From contig NZ_KB890603.1 of NCBI RefSeq assembly GCF_000373145.1, positions 248,001-312,000 on the forward strand: 64,000 nt of DNA. Direction: 5' to 3'. The translations under genes were made by a program, and so were the position numbers. Position 1 is the stretch's first letter, and each line of letters begins with the position of its first letter. This stretch comes from Thermus oshimai DSM 12092. GTDB lineage: Bacteria > Deinococcota > Deinococci > Deinococcales > Thermaceae. The notes under the pieces were generated by a model. It did not search any database and had not been told where the DNA came from. It saw only the letters and a program-made list of their open reading frames with translations. Shown here in pieces: positions 45,688 to 53,426 of this stretch.

Positions 45688-46146
45688 TCACTTCAGGGCC
45701 CTGTGCCCTACGTTGCCGTGGCAGGCGGTGCAGTTGAGATCTTCCGGTCCATGAACCCCCGGCCGGAGGAGCATCTGTTCCACCACCGGGCGGTGGCAGG
45801 CCACGCAGTTGTCCAGGGCTATGGCCTTGTTCCAGGGGGTAATGACGATGGGTTCAGGAAAACGCCCCGTGGTGAAGGCCACGCTGTGACGGAGACCGCT
45901 GACGGCTTTGGTGGTCCATTTGCCCAAGAAGGTGTGGGGCATGTGGCAATCGTTACACGTGGCCCAGTTGCGATGGCTGGAGTGTTGCCAGGATTCGTAC
46001 TGATCCCGCATGATGTGGCAGTTGACGCACGCCCGGGGATCGTTGCTGAGATACGACCACCCCTTTCCTTGATAGAACGCGTACCCGGCTAGGCCGAGGA
46101 TAAACCCCAGACCGGCCAGCCAAGGGGCGCTGCGCAGAAAGCTCAT
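45688..46146 (-). CDS. nrfH: NrfH-type tetrahaem quinol dehydrogenase
   Basis: Membrane-anchored NapC/NirT-family cytochrome that passes electrons from menaquinol to NrfA. 152 residues: one N-terminal helix (~8-25), then haem motifs CVNCH (40-44, followed by IM as in the CxxCHxM of NrfH), CNDCH (64-68), CVACH (114-118), CTACH (139-143). The start has GGAGG upstream. It precedes nrfA in the same transcript. Confidence 0.94.
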   Translation of the reverse strand: MSFLRSAPWLAGLGFILGLAGYAFYQGKGWSYLSNDPRACVNCHIMRDQYESWQHSSHRNWATCNDCHMPHTFLGKWTTKAVSGLRHSVAFTTGRFPEPIVITPWNKAIALDNCVACHRPVVEQMLLRPGVHGPEDLNCTACHGNVGHRALK

Positions 46147-46167
46147 ACCCCCTATCCTCCTACGTCA

Positions 46168-46196
46168 AGGGTACCGGCGCTTAAGGGGCCTGTCCA
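46168..46196 (-). promoter_or_regulatory. nrfHA promoter (TGGACA, 17 nt, TACCCT)
   Basis: Minus strand -35 TGGACA (46191-46196) and -10 TACCCT (46168-46173) with 17-nt spacing, leading to a ~15-nt leader before the ATG at 46146. Confidence 0.5.
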
Positions 46197-46221
46197 GGGA
46201 CACGAGTCCTTAGCCGACTTT

Positions 46222-46227
46222 TAGAAT
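46222..46227 (+). promoter_or_regulatory. -10 box TAGAAT, leaderless promoter with GTG start
   Basis: TAGAAT ends 6 nt before the GTG at 46234. No clear -35. Confidence 0.5.
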
Positions 46228-46233
46228 GGGCTC

Positions 46234-47421
46234 GTGGCTTCCCTTTCGGGCGTTAAGGTTTTAGACCTCTCCCGCGTCCTGGCGGGCCCCCTTTGCACCA
46301 TGATCCTGGCCGACCTCGGGGCGGAGGTGGTGAAGGTGGAACCCCCCTGGGGGGACGAGACCCGGGGCTGGGGCCCCCCTTTCGTGGAGGGCGAAAGCGC
46401 CTACTTCCTCTCGGTGAACCGCGGGAAAAAGAGCCTCGCCCTGGACCTCAAGCACCCCGAGGGCCAGAAGGCGGTGCGCCGCCTGGCGGAGCGGGCGGAC
46501 GTCCTGGTGGAGAACTTCAAGACCGGGGACCTGGCCCGCTACGGGCTGGACTACGAAAGCCTCCAGGCCCTTAACCCCAGGCTCGTGTACCTCTCCATCA
46601 CCGGCTTCGGCCAGACCGGCCCCCGGGCCAAGGAGCCAGGCTACGACGCTGCCCTCCAGGGCTACACCGGCATCATGTCCGTGACCGGGGACCCCCATGG
46701 CCCCCCCATGAAGGTGGGTGTGGCCTGGATTGACGTGATGACGGGGATGATGGGGGCCTTAGCGGTCCTCGCCGCCCTGTGGGAACGGGAAAGGAGCGGC
46801 CTCGGCCAGCACATCGACCTCTCCCTCTTTGACGTGGGCCTCTTCGCCCTGGCCAACCTTGGGGAAAGCTACCTCCTCACGGGCAAGCCCCCAAGAAGGC
46901 TTGGGAACGCCCACGCCCAGATCGTGCCCTACGGGGCCTTCCCCGCGGCGGACGGCTTTCTCGTGCTCGCGGTGGGGAACGACGAGCAGTTTAGGAGGCT
47001 CTGCGGCCTCCTGGGGCTTCCTGGGCTCTATGCGCGCTTCCCCCAAAACGCGGGGAGGGTGGAGGCCCGGGAGGAGGTGGAAAGGACGCTTTCCGAGGTC
47101 CTCAAGACCCGCCCCAGGGCTTACTGGTTGGAACTTTTTCAGAAAGAAGGGATCCCCGCCGCCCCCGTGAACGACCTCGCCGAGGCCTTCGCTGACCCCC
47201 AGGCCCAGGCCCGGGGGGCGGTCTGGACCCTGGAGCACCCCCTCCTTGGGGCCCTCCCTACCCTGGCCAACCCCTTGCGCTTCCTCTCCCGCACCCCTGC
47301 GAGGCCCACCCTCCCCCCGCCCCTCCTGGGCCAGCACAGCCGGGAGGTGCTCCTCGAGGCGGGCTTTTCCCAAGAGGAGGTGGAGGGGCTCCTTCGGGAA
47401 GGGGTGGTCAAGGGGCCGTAA
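46234..47421 (+). CDS. CaiB/BaiF family CoA-transferase
   Basis: Class III CoA-transferase, 395 residues, starting at a probable leaderless GTG. SGVKVLDLSRVLAGPLCTMILADLGAEVVKVEPPWGDETR is the family N-terminus, with the catalytic Asp in the region AWIDVMTGMMGALAVLAAL (WxDxxxG). The acid substrate is unknown; succinate, carnitine, formyl or aryl acids are all seen in the family. It stands alone between nrfHA and the SRP RNA. Confidence 0.92.
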   Translation: MASLSGVKVLDLSRVLAGPLCTMILADLGAEVVKVEPPWGDETRGWGPPFVEGESAYFLSVNRGKKSLALDLKHPEGQKAVRRLAERADVLVENFKTGDLARYGLDYESLQALNPRLVYLSITGFGQTGPRAKEPGYDAALQGYTGIMSVTGDPHGPPMKVGVAWIDVMTGMMGALAVLAALWERERSGLGQHIDLSLFDVGLFALANLGESYLLTGKPPRRLGNAHAQIVPYGAFPAADGFLVLAVGNDEQFRRLCGLLGLPGLYARFPQNAGRVEAREEVERTLSEVLKTRPRAYWLELFQKEGIPAAPVNDLAEAFADPQAQARGAVWTLEHPLLGALPTLANPLRFLSRTPARPTLPPPLLGQHSREVLLEAGFSQEEVEGLLREGVVKGP

Positions 47422-47450
47422 TGGGTTGGGGAAGAGCCCTTTTAGGGGCC

Positions 47451-47476
47451 CCCGTCGCGGCGCAAGCCGCGACGGG
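47451..47476. other. perfect 11-bp hairpin next to the SRP RNA 3' end
   Basis: CCCGTCGCGGC / GCCGCGACGGG around a GCAA loop (plus-strand sense). The run of seven As that follows is the U-tail of the SRP RNA on the other strand. It may end transcription from the CaiB gene or act as a second stop for the SRP transcript. Confidence 0.5.
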
Positions 47477-47584
47477 AAAAAAACACCCCCGGCTTCCCAG
47501 CGGCGCCCGACCCGAGGCGCTTAGGGCTGCTTCCTTCCGGACCTGACCCGGTTCACGCCCGGACCGCCGCGCTGGACCGGGGGC
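47477..47584 (-). ncRNA. ffs: signal recognition particle 4.5S RNA (small bacterial type)
   Basis: The minus strand contains the conserved domain IV loop of SRP RNA (GGTCAGGTCCGGAAGGAAGC then AGCC). The ends pair, 5' GCCCCCGG with 3' CCGGGGGU, giving the usual single long hairpin of about 100 nt, followed by seven Us that can end transcription. The RNA binds Ffh for co-translational membrane targeting. The ends are estimated from the promoter and the U-tract. A -10 TATACT lies 6 nt upstream. Confidence 0.93.
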
Positions 47585-47589
47585 TTTTG

Positions 47590-47596
47590 TAGTATA
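47590..47596. promoter_or_regulatory. shared -10 box read on both strands (TAGTATA)
   Basis: Plus strand TAGTAT (47590-47595) is 7 nt before the ABC-ATPase ATG; minus strand TATACT (47591-47596) is 6 nt before the SRP RNA start. The two -10 boxes occupy the same bases. Neither side has an obvious -35. Confidence 0.55.
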
Positions 47597-47602
47597 GCAC
47601 CC

Positions 47603-48481
47603 ATGGAGGCCTTAAAGGTGGAGGGCCTGAGCAAGCGCTACGGGCGGAAGCCCATCCTGGAGGGCGTGTCCCTTTCCGTGCGTCCGGGGGAGGTCTACGC
47701 CCTGGCGGGCCCCAACGGTTCCGGCAAGACCACCCTCATCCGCCTCCTCACCGGGCTCGCCTTCCCCACCGCGGGGAAGGCCTTCCTCCTGGGGGAGGAC
47801 GTCCACCAGAACCCGAGGGCCCGGCGCCACCTGGGGGCGGTGGTGGAGGCCCCCGCAGCCTTCTACCCCCACCTCACGGGGCGGGAGAACCTGCGGATGC
47901 AGGCCTACCTCTCCGGGCTTAAGGACGAGGCCCGCATAGGGGAGGTCCTGGCCCGGCTTAAGCTCCTCTCGGTGGCGGACCAGAAGGTGGCCCTTTACTC
48001 CCTGGGCCAGCGCCAAAGGCTCGGCCTGGCCGCGGCCATCCTCCACCGCCCCAAGGTCCTGGTGCTGGACGAGCCCACCAGCGGCCTGGACCCCGAGGGG
48101 GTGGAGCTGGTCCACACCCTTCTCCGGGAACTCGCCAAGGAGGGGGTGGCGGTTTTCCTCTCCACCCACCACCTGCAGGAGGTGGCCGCCTACGCCCACC
48201 GGGTGGGGATCCTGGGGGGCGGGCGCCTTCTGGACGAGGTGGGGCTTGGGGAAAGGCGCCTGTTCCGCCTGGAGGCGGAGCCCCTGGAAGGGGCCTTGGC
48301 CCTCCTCAAGACCCTGCCCCAGGTGAAGGAGGCCAGGCTCCAAGGGAGGGCCATCCTCCTGGAGGGCGAGCCGGAGGCCGCCCTTAGGGCCCTCCTCCAG
48401 GACGGGTACCGGGTCCTGGCCTTCCACCCCCACCGCTTTGACCTCCTGGCCTACTACCAGGAAAGGGTGCACCATGCTTAG
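47603..48481 (+). CDS. ABC transporter ATP-binding protein (ABC-2 type)
   Basis: 292 residues with Walker A GPNGSGKTTLIRLL, signature YSLGQRQRLGLAAAI (an LGQRQ variant of LSGGQ), Walker B VLVLDEPTSGLDPEG and the switch His in STHHLQE. The ~80-residue C-terminal extension is typical of exporters with a separate permease. The next gene is that permease, starting 8 bp before this stop. The substrate is unknown; drug, lantibiotic-like or lipid export are all possible. Confidence 0.92.
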   Translation: MEALKVEGLSKRYGRKPILEGVSLSVRPGEVYALAGPNGSGKTTLIRLLTGLAFPTAGKAFLLGEDVHQNPRARRHLGAVVEAPAAFYPHLTGRENLRMQAYLSGLKDEARIGEVLARLKLLSVADQKVALYSLGQRQRLGLAAAILHRPKVLVLDEPTSGLDPEGVELVHTLLRELAKEGVAVFLSTHHLQEVAAYAHRVGILGGGRLLDEVGLGERRLFRLEAEPLEGALALLKTLPQVKEARLQGRAILLEGEPEAALRALLQDGYRVLAFHPHRFDLLAYYQERVHHA

Positions 48482-49244
48482 GGTTTTCTTCTGGGAGCTG
48501 TCCAAGCTATTCCACCTTCGCTCGGTGCGGATCGGCCTTGTGGTGGCCTTCCTGCTCCCTTTTCTCTGGGCTTTGGCCCCCGGGCTGAAGGAGGTCTACG
48601 GCCTGGTCCTGGCCTCGGGCTGGCAGGTGGTGGCCTTAAGCCTCCTTGCGGGGATGGAGTTCCTCTTCCCCTTCCTGGTGGTCATGGCCGCCAGCGAGGC
48701 CCTGGGGGGGGAGGTGGCCCAGGGGACCCTGAAAACCCTCCTCCTCAGGCCTTTTCCCCGTTATAGCCTCCTCCTCGCCAAGCTCCTCGCGGTGCTCCTC
48801 TACCCCTTCCTCCTCCTTTCGGCAAGCTTCCTAGGGGGGCTCCTCGCGGGCCTGCCCCATGGCCTTGGGGGCTTTTTCGGGGGCACGGGGCTTGGGCCTG
48901 GGGGGTTTGCCGGGGTGGGGTACCTTTCCCCTGGGGCGGCCTTGGGGGAGCTCCTCGAGGCCCACCTCCTGGCGGGGATGGTGCTCCTTCCTTTGGCGGC
49001 GCTCGCCCTCCTCTACGCCACGGTCTTCCTCTCCACCACGGCCAGCGCCCTGGCCGCGGTGGCCACCCTCCTCCTCATGCGCCTCCTTGTCGCCTTCCCC
49101 GCCCTCACGCCCTTCCTCCTCACCACCTACCTGGACCTGCACCTGCGCCCAGAGGCGGCCGCCATCGGGCTTCCCCTCCTCCTCCTCTACACCCTGGGGT
49201 TTGGGGGGCTCGCCCTCCTTACCTTTGAGCGAAAGGACCTTTGA
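48474..49244 (+). CDS. ABC-2 type transporter permease
   Basis: 256 residues from the ATG giving MLRVFFWELSKLFHLRSVRIG. Six hydrophobic segments with the ABC-2 layout: short cytoplasmic N-terminus, a loop after helix 2 (GGEVAQGTLKTLLLRPFPRY, the conserved coupling region), and a terminal basic tail. It overlaps the ATPase gene by 8 bp and converges on the aminopeptidase gene with a 26-bp overlap. Confidence 0.88.
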   Translation: MLRVFFWELSKLFHLRSVRIGLVVAFLLPFLWALAPGLKEVYGLVLASGWQVVALSLLAGMEFLFPFLVVMAASEALGGEVAQGTLKTLLLRPFPRYSLLLAKLLAVLLYPFLLLSASFLGGLLAGLPHGLGGFFGGTGLGPGGFAGVGYLSPGAALGELLEAHLLAGMVLLPLAALALLYATVFLSTTASALAAVATLLLMRLLVAFPALTPFLLTTYLDLHLRPEAAAIGLPLLLLYTLGFGGLALLTFERKDL

Positions 49245-50313
49245 ACCGTCCCCCCTCCAGGATGGGCTCGCCGTCCACCAGGAGCCTTCCTTCCTTGAGG
49301 GAGAGCACCAGGTCCAGGTGGAGGGCGCTTTCGTTTTTCCCTCCGGTTTCCGGGTAGCTCCGGCCCAGGGCCAGGTGCACCGTGCCCCCCATCTTCTCGT
49401 CCAGGAGGATGAGGCCCGTGGGCCGGTCCAGGGCGAAGTTGGTGCCGATGCCGATTTCCCCCAGCCTTCTGGCCCCCGCGTCCGTGGCCAGGGCGGAAAG
49501 GAGGTAGTCTTCTCCGGCTTCCGCCCTTGCCTCCACCACCGCCCCGCCCTGGAAGCGGAGGTAAGTCCCCTCCACCCGCCTCCCCCCCACGAAGGCCGGG
49601 AGGTTGAAGCGCACCTCCCCTTCCGCGGAGTCCTCGAGGGGCCCGGTGAAGACCTCCCCCGAGGGCATGTTCCGCTTCCCGTCGGAGTTGATCCAGGTGC
49701 GCCCCGCCACGCTGAGGGTGAGGTCCGTGCCCGGGGCCTGGATCCTCAGGGTTTTGGCCTGGCTAAGCTTGGCGATGAGGCCTTCCTGGAAGCGGGAGAG
49801 GGCCCGCCAGGCCGCCACCGGGTCCTCTTGGTCCAGGAAGAGGGCCCGTTCCAGGTAGCGCCGGAAGGCCTCCGTGCCCATCCCCGCCCCCACCGCGTAG
49901 CCCACCGTGGGGTAGAGGGTGAGGGTCCAGCGCTTCCTGAGCCGGGCTTCGGCCAGGGGCCGCCAGGCCCGGGCGTGCTCCACGGCGAGGGCCGGGTCCA
50001 CCTCCGCGCCCTCTAGGGGGTTTTCCTGGGAGAGGATGCGCAGGAACTTATCCGCCCTTTCGTAGAGGGCCCGTTCGGCCTCGGGGATCTCCGTCCGCCA
50101 CCTGCCCCCGTGGAGGAGGAGGTCTTTGGCCTCCCCAGGATAGCCCAGGCGGATGAGGGGGTAGGCCCCCCGCTCCAGGAGGGCCCGCTTCAGGTGGGGG
50201 AGGAGGGGGAGGGCGGGGGTTTCCGCCTCTATGAGGACGGTTTCCCCTTCCTGGGCCTCGAGGCAGTAGTCCGCGAGGAGCCTGGCAAAGCGCGCTTCCA
50301 CTCCTGCTATCAT
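49219..50313 (-). CDS. M29 family thermophilic-type aminopeptidase
   Basis: Metallo-aminopeptidase of the AmpS/aminopeptidase T family. 364 residues; matching regions include RTWINSDGKRNMPSGEVFTGPLEDSAEGEV (metal-ligand Glu), the His in GTVHLALGRSYPETGG, and ALHLDLVL. The codon assigned, ATG at 50313, overlaps the TATGAT box; a GTG at 50301, 7 nt after it, may be the true start. The -35/-10 pair is TTGGGT, 16 nt, TATGAT. Convergent with the ABC permease. Confidence 0.88.
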   Translation of the reverse strand: MIAGVEARFARLLADYCLEAQEGETVLIEAETPALPLLPHLKRALLERGAYPLIRLGYPGEAKDLLLHGGRWRTEIPEAERALYERADKFLRILSQENPLEGAEVDPALAVEHARAWRPLAEARLRKRWTLTLYPTVGYAVGAGMGTEAFRRYLERALFLDQEDPVAAWRALSRFQEGLIAKLSQAKTLRIQAPGTDLTLSVAGRTWINSDGKRNMPSGEVFTGPLEDSAEGEVRFNLPAFVGGRRVEGTYLRFQGGAVVEARAEAGEDYLLSALATDAGARRLGEIGIGTNFALDRPTGLILLDEKMGGTVHLALGRSYPETGGKNESALHLDLVLSLKEGRLLVDGEPILEGGRFKGPFAQR

Positions 50314-50336
50314 AAGACCAAGATGGAAGAACCCAA
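50308..50336. promoter_or_regulatory. divergent promoters between the aminopeptidase and the E2-like gene
   Basis: Minus strand: TTGGGT (50331-50336), 16 nt, TATGAT (50309-50314). Plus strand: -10 TATCAT (50308-50313), 9 nt before the ATG at 50323. The two -10 boxes overlap almost completely. Confidence 0.5.
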
Positions 50337-51372
50337 GATTACGCCCCTGGCCCGGCGCCTCGCGGAAGAGAACGGGATAGACTGGCGCCTCCTCAAGGGT
50401 ACGGGCCCCGACGGCACCATCGTGGAGCGGGACGTCCTGGCCTTTTTGGCCAAGGTGATGGCGGGGGAGGTGGACCTGCCCCCGGCCCCCGAGCCTGCCC
50501 CGCCCCCTCCTGTGCCGGAGGCCGACCTGCGGCGGGCCCAGGAGGTCCTGGGCCGGGAGGGGGTGGACCTTTCCGAGGTCCTCCCCACCCGGCCCCTCAC
50601 GGTGGAGATCCGGGAGGAGGAGCTGGACCTCGAGCCCATCCTCCTGGACGACCTGGAGGACCTGGCCCTGGAAGAGCCGGAGCCCGAGCCCGTTTTGGAC
50701 GCCCAGCCGGAGCCCGTTTTGGAGGAGTGGGAGGAGGACCTCCTGGCCCAGGCCGCCCAGGAGGCGCGGGAAGAGGGGCTGGAGGAAGACCTAGCGCCTG
50801 TCCTGGCCTCCTTGGAGGAAGAGGCCCTGCCTGAACCCCTTCTGGAGGAGCTTGAGGACCTGGGGTCCTTGGAGGAGGACCTGCAACAGGAGGTGACCCC
50901 CGCCCTGGGGGCCGTGGCCCCAGTCCCCCTGCCCCCGGTGGAGGCGTTTAGGGCCCTAAGGGTCTTCCGCCGCTCTGTGGACCTGAAGGCGGTGGAGGAG
51001 GCGGAGGAGGCCTTCGCCCGGGCGTTCGGCGTGCCCAAAACCCCCCTGCCCTTCCTCCTCAAGGCGGCGGAGAGGGCCTTGGCGGAGCTGGGGCTTCCCC
51101 TAAGGCCCCTCCTGGGCCGCCTGCAGGGGGAAACCCCCCTGGGCCTCAAGCCCGAAGGCCCCTTCCTGGCCCTCTTCCGGGGGGAAGGGCGGGAGGAGGG
51201 GGAGGGCCTCCTCTGCTTCTTCGGGGAAGAGGAGGTCCACACCGGCCGGCCAAGCCTTTTCCTCCTCCCCGAGGGGCTCCTCGCCCTTTCCGGGATGGAA
51301 GGGGAGGTGGCCAAGAAGCTTCTGGAGCGGGTGGCCCTGTACCTGGAACACCCCGTCCTGCTCCTGGCCTAA
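50323..51372 (+). CDS. E3-binding-domain protein with degenerate E2-like C-terminus
   Basis: 349 residues. The N-terminus is a peripheral subunit-binding domain ([20 protein letters not shown] then [16 protein letters not shown]) as in 2-oxoacid dehydrogenase E2. No lipoyl domain precedes it. A ~150-residue acidic, Pro-rich linker with repeats ([21 protein letters not shown]) follows, then ~140 residues resembling the acyltransferase fold but with no HxxxDG. It could tether E1 or E3 to a complex, or regulate one. It overlaps uvrB by 4 bp. Confidence 0.75.
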   Translation: MEEPKITPLARRLAEENGIDWRLLKGTGPDGTIVERDVLAFLAKVMAGEVDLPPAPEPAPPPPVPEADLRRAQEVLGREGVDLSEVLPTRPLTVEIREEELDLEPILLDDLEDLALEEPEPEPVLDAQPEPVLEEWEEDLLAQAAQEAREEGLEEDLAPVLASLEEEALPEPLLEELEDLGSLEEDLQQEVTPALGAVAPVPLPPVEAFRALRVFRRSVDLKAVEEAEEAFARAFGVPKTPLPFLLKAAERALAELGLPLRPLLGRLQGETPLGLKPEGPFLALFRGEGREEGEGLLCFFGEEEVHTGRPSLFLLPEGLLALSGMEGEVAKKLLERVALYLEHPVLLLA

Positions 51373-53360
51373 CGCCGCTTCCTCCTCCGCTTGCCCGGCA
51401 CGGGCTCCGGGGGGGCAAGGCCCTCCAGGCGGGCCTCGAGGGCCCTAAGCTCGTCCCGGATCCGGGCCGCCCGCTCAAAGTCCAAGGCCTCCGCCGCCTG
51501 CCACATGGCGAGCTCCAGCTCGGCGATGCGCTCCTTCAGGTCCTCCCGGGCCACCTCCTCCAGGGCAGGCCCCTCGTACCCCTCGGGCCGGATGACAGCC
51601 CGCACCCCTTTGCGCACCGTTTCGGGCACGATGCCGTGCGCCCGGTTGTAGGCCTCCTGGATGGCCCTTCTCCGGTTGGTTTCCCGGATGGCCCTCTCCA
51701 TGGCCTCCGACACCTGGTCCGCGTAGAGCCAGACCTCCCCCTTGGCGTTCCGGGCCGCCCGGCCGATGGTCTGGATGAGGCTCCGCTCGCTCCTCAAGAA
51801 GCCCGTCTTGTCCGCGTCCAGGATGGCCACCAGGGAGACCTCGGGAAGGTCCAGGCCCTCGCGAAGGAGGTTGATCCCCACCAGGCAGTCAAAGTGCCCA
51901 AGCCGCAGGTCCCGGATGAGGGCCTGGCGTTCAAAGGCGTCCAGCTCGTGGTGCAGGTAGCGGGCCCGGATGCCCTGCTCCACCAGGAAGTCCGTGAGCT
52001 CTTCCGCCATGCGCACGGTGAGCACGGTGACCAGAGTTCTTTCCCCCCTTTTGGCGCGCTCCCGGATCCCCTCCATGAGGTCCAGGATCTGGTTCTCCGT
52101 GGGCTTCACCCGCACCAGGGGGTCCAGAAGCCCCGTGGGGCGGATGATCTGCTCCACCACCCTACCCGAGTGGCCGAGTTCAAACTCCCCCGGGGTGGCG
52201 GAGACGAAGACCACCTGGGGGGCGTGCTCTAGGAACTCCTCAAAGCGCAAGGGGCGGTTGTCCAGGGCGGAGGGCAGGCGGAAGCCGTAGTCCACCAGGG
52301 TCTTCTTGCGCACGTAGTCCCCCCGGTACATCCCCTGGAGCTGGGGCACGGTCACGTGGGACTCGTCCAGGAAGACCAGGAGGTCCTCGGGGAAGTAGTC
52401 CAGGAGGGTGTAGGGGGGTTCTCCCGGGGCCTTCCCCGTGAAGTAGCGGGCGTAGTTCTCCACCCCCGGGCAGGTGCCCATGACCCGGAGCATCTCCAGG
52501 TCGTAAAGCGTGCGCTCCTTGAGCCTTTGCGCGTAGAGGAGTTCCCCCCTTTCCTCGAAGTAGCGCACCCGCTCCTCCAGCTCCTTCTTGATCTCCTCCA
52601 GGATCTCCTCCAGCCCCTCCGGGGAGAGGTAGTGGGTGGCGGGGAAAAGGACGAAGCCAGGAAGCTCCCTAAGCCGCTCCCCCGTGAGGGGGTGCACCTG
52701 GAGGATCCGCTCCACCTCGTCCCCGAAGAGCTCCACCCGGATGGGCTCCGTGTCGTAGGCGGGGAAGATCTCCAGGACCTCCCCCTTGGCCCGGAAGCGG
52801 CCCGGGGTGAGGTCCAGGTCGTTCCGCTGGTAGCCCAGGTCCAGAAGCCTTTCCAGGAGGGCCTCCCTTGGGTGGCGCTCCCCCCTTTGGACCACCAGGT
52901 TCCGCGCCCGGTACTCCCTTGGGTCCCCCAGGCCGTAGATGGCGGAGACCGAGGCCACCACGATCACGTCCCGGCGGGTGAGGAGGCTTCGGGTGGTGGA
53001 GTGGCGCAGGCGCTCTATTTCCGGGTTGATGCTGGCGTCCTTCTCAATGTAGAGGTCCCGGCCCGGCACGTAGGCCTCGGGCTGGTAGTAGTCGTAGTAG
53101 CTGATGAAGTACTCCACCGCGTTCTCGGGGAAAAGCTCCCGGAACTCCGCGGCGAGCTGGGCGGCCAGGATCTTGTTGGGGGCCAGGACCAGGGCGGGCC
53201 TTCCCAAGGCCTCAATGACCTTGGCCATGGTGACGGTCTTCCCCGTACCCGTGGCCCCGAGAAGGGTGACGAAGCGCTCCCCGTCCCGTAGGGCCTCCAC
53301 CAGCTCGCGGATGGCCTTGGGCTGGTCCCCCTTGGGCTCGGGGCCGTGGTAGCGGAACAT
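51369..53360 (-). CDS. uvrB: excinuclease ABC subunit B
   Basis: DNA damage-verifying helicase-like subunit of nucleotide excision repair. 663 residues: Walker [14 protein letters not shown], beta-hairpin region [25 protein letters not shown], Walker [13 protein letters not shown], helicase motifs [15 protein letters not shown] and QTIGRAARN, and a C-terminal UVR domain ([31 protein letters not shown]). The ATG has AAAGGAG in a very short leader. Confidence 0.98.
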   Translation of the reverse strand: MFRYHGPEPKGDQPKAIRELVEALRDGERFVTLLGATGTGKTVTMAKVIEALGRPALVLAPNKILAAQLAAEFRELFPENAVEYFISYYDYYQPEAYVPGRDLYIEKDASINPEIERLRHSTTRSLLTRRDVIVVASVSAIYGLGDPREYRARNLVVQRGERHPREALLERLLDLGYQRNDLDLTPGRFRAKGEVLEIFPAYDTEPIRVELFGDEVERILQVHPLTGERLRELPGFVLFPATHYLSPEGLEEILEEIKKELEERVRYFEERGELLYAQRLKERTLYDLEMLRVMGTCPGVENYARYFTGKAPGEPPYTLLDYFPEDLLVFLDESHVTVPQLQGMYRGDYVRKKTLVDYGFRLPSALDNRPLRFEEFLEHAPQVVFVSATPGEFELGHSGRVVEQIIRPTGLLDPLVRVKPTENQILDLMEGIRERAKRGERTLVTVLTVRMAEELTDFLVEQGIRARYLHHELDAFERQALIRDLRLGHFDCLVGINLLREGLDLPEVSLVAILDADKTGFLRSERSLIQTIGRAARNAKGEVWLYADQVSEAMERAIRETNRRRAIQEAYNRAHGIVPETVRKGVRAVIRPEGYEGPALEEVAREDLKERIAELELAMWQAAEALDFERAARIRDELRALEARLEGLAPPEPVPGKRRRKRR

Positions 53361-53367
53361 CTCCTTT

Positions 53368-53373
53368 AGTGTA
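53368..53373 (-). promoter_or_regulatory. -10 box TACACT of uvrB
   Basis: TACACT on the minus strand lies 7 nt before the uvrB ATG; the 7 nt between are AAAGGAG. No -35, and no LexA-type box was seen. Confidence 0.45.
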
Positions 53374-53378
53374 GCCGG

Positions 53379-53412
53379 AAAAGGAAACCCCCGCCCACGG
53401 GGGGCGGGGGTT
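53379..53412 (-). terminator. slpA terminator
   Basis: 11-bp stem AACCCCCGCCC / GGGCGGGGGTT (53386-53412), loop ACGGG, followed on the minus strand by a run TTTCCTTTT. Directly after slpA. Confidence 0.85.
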
Positions 53413-53426
53413 GAGCTACCAGCTTC

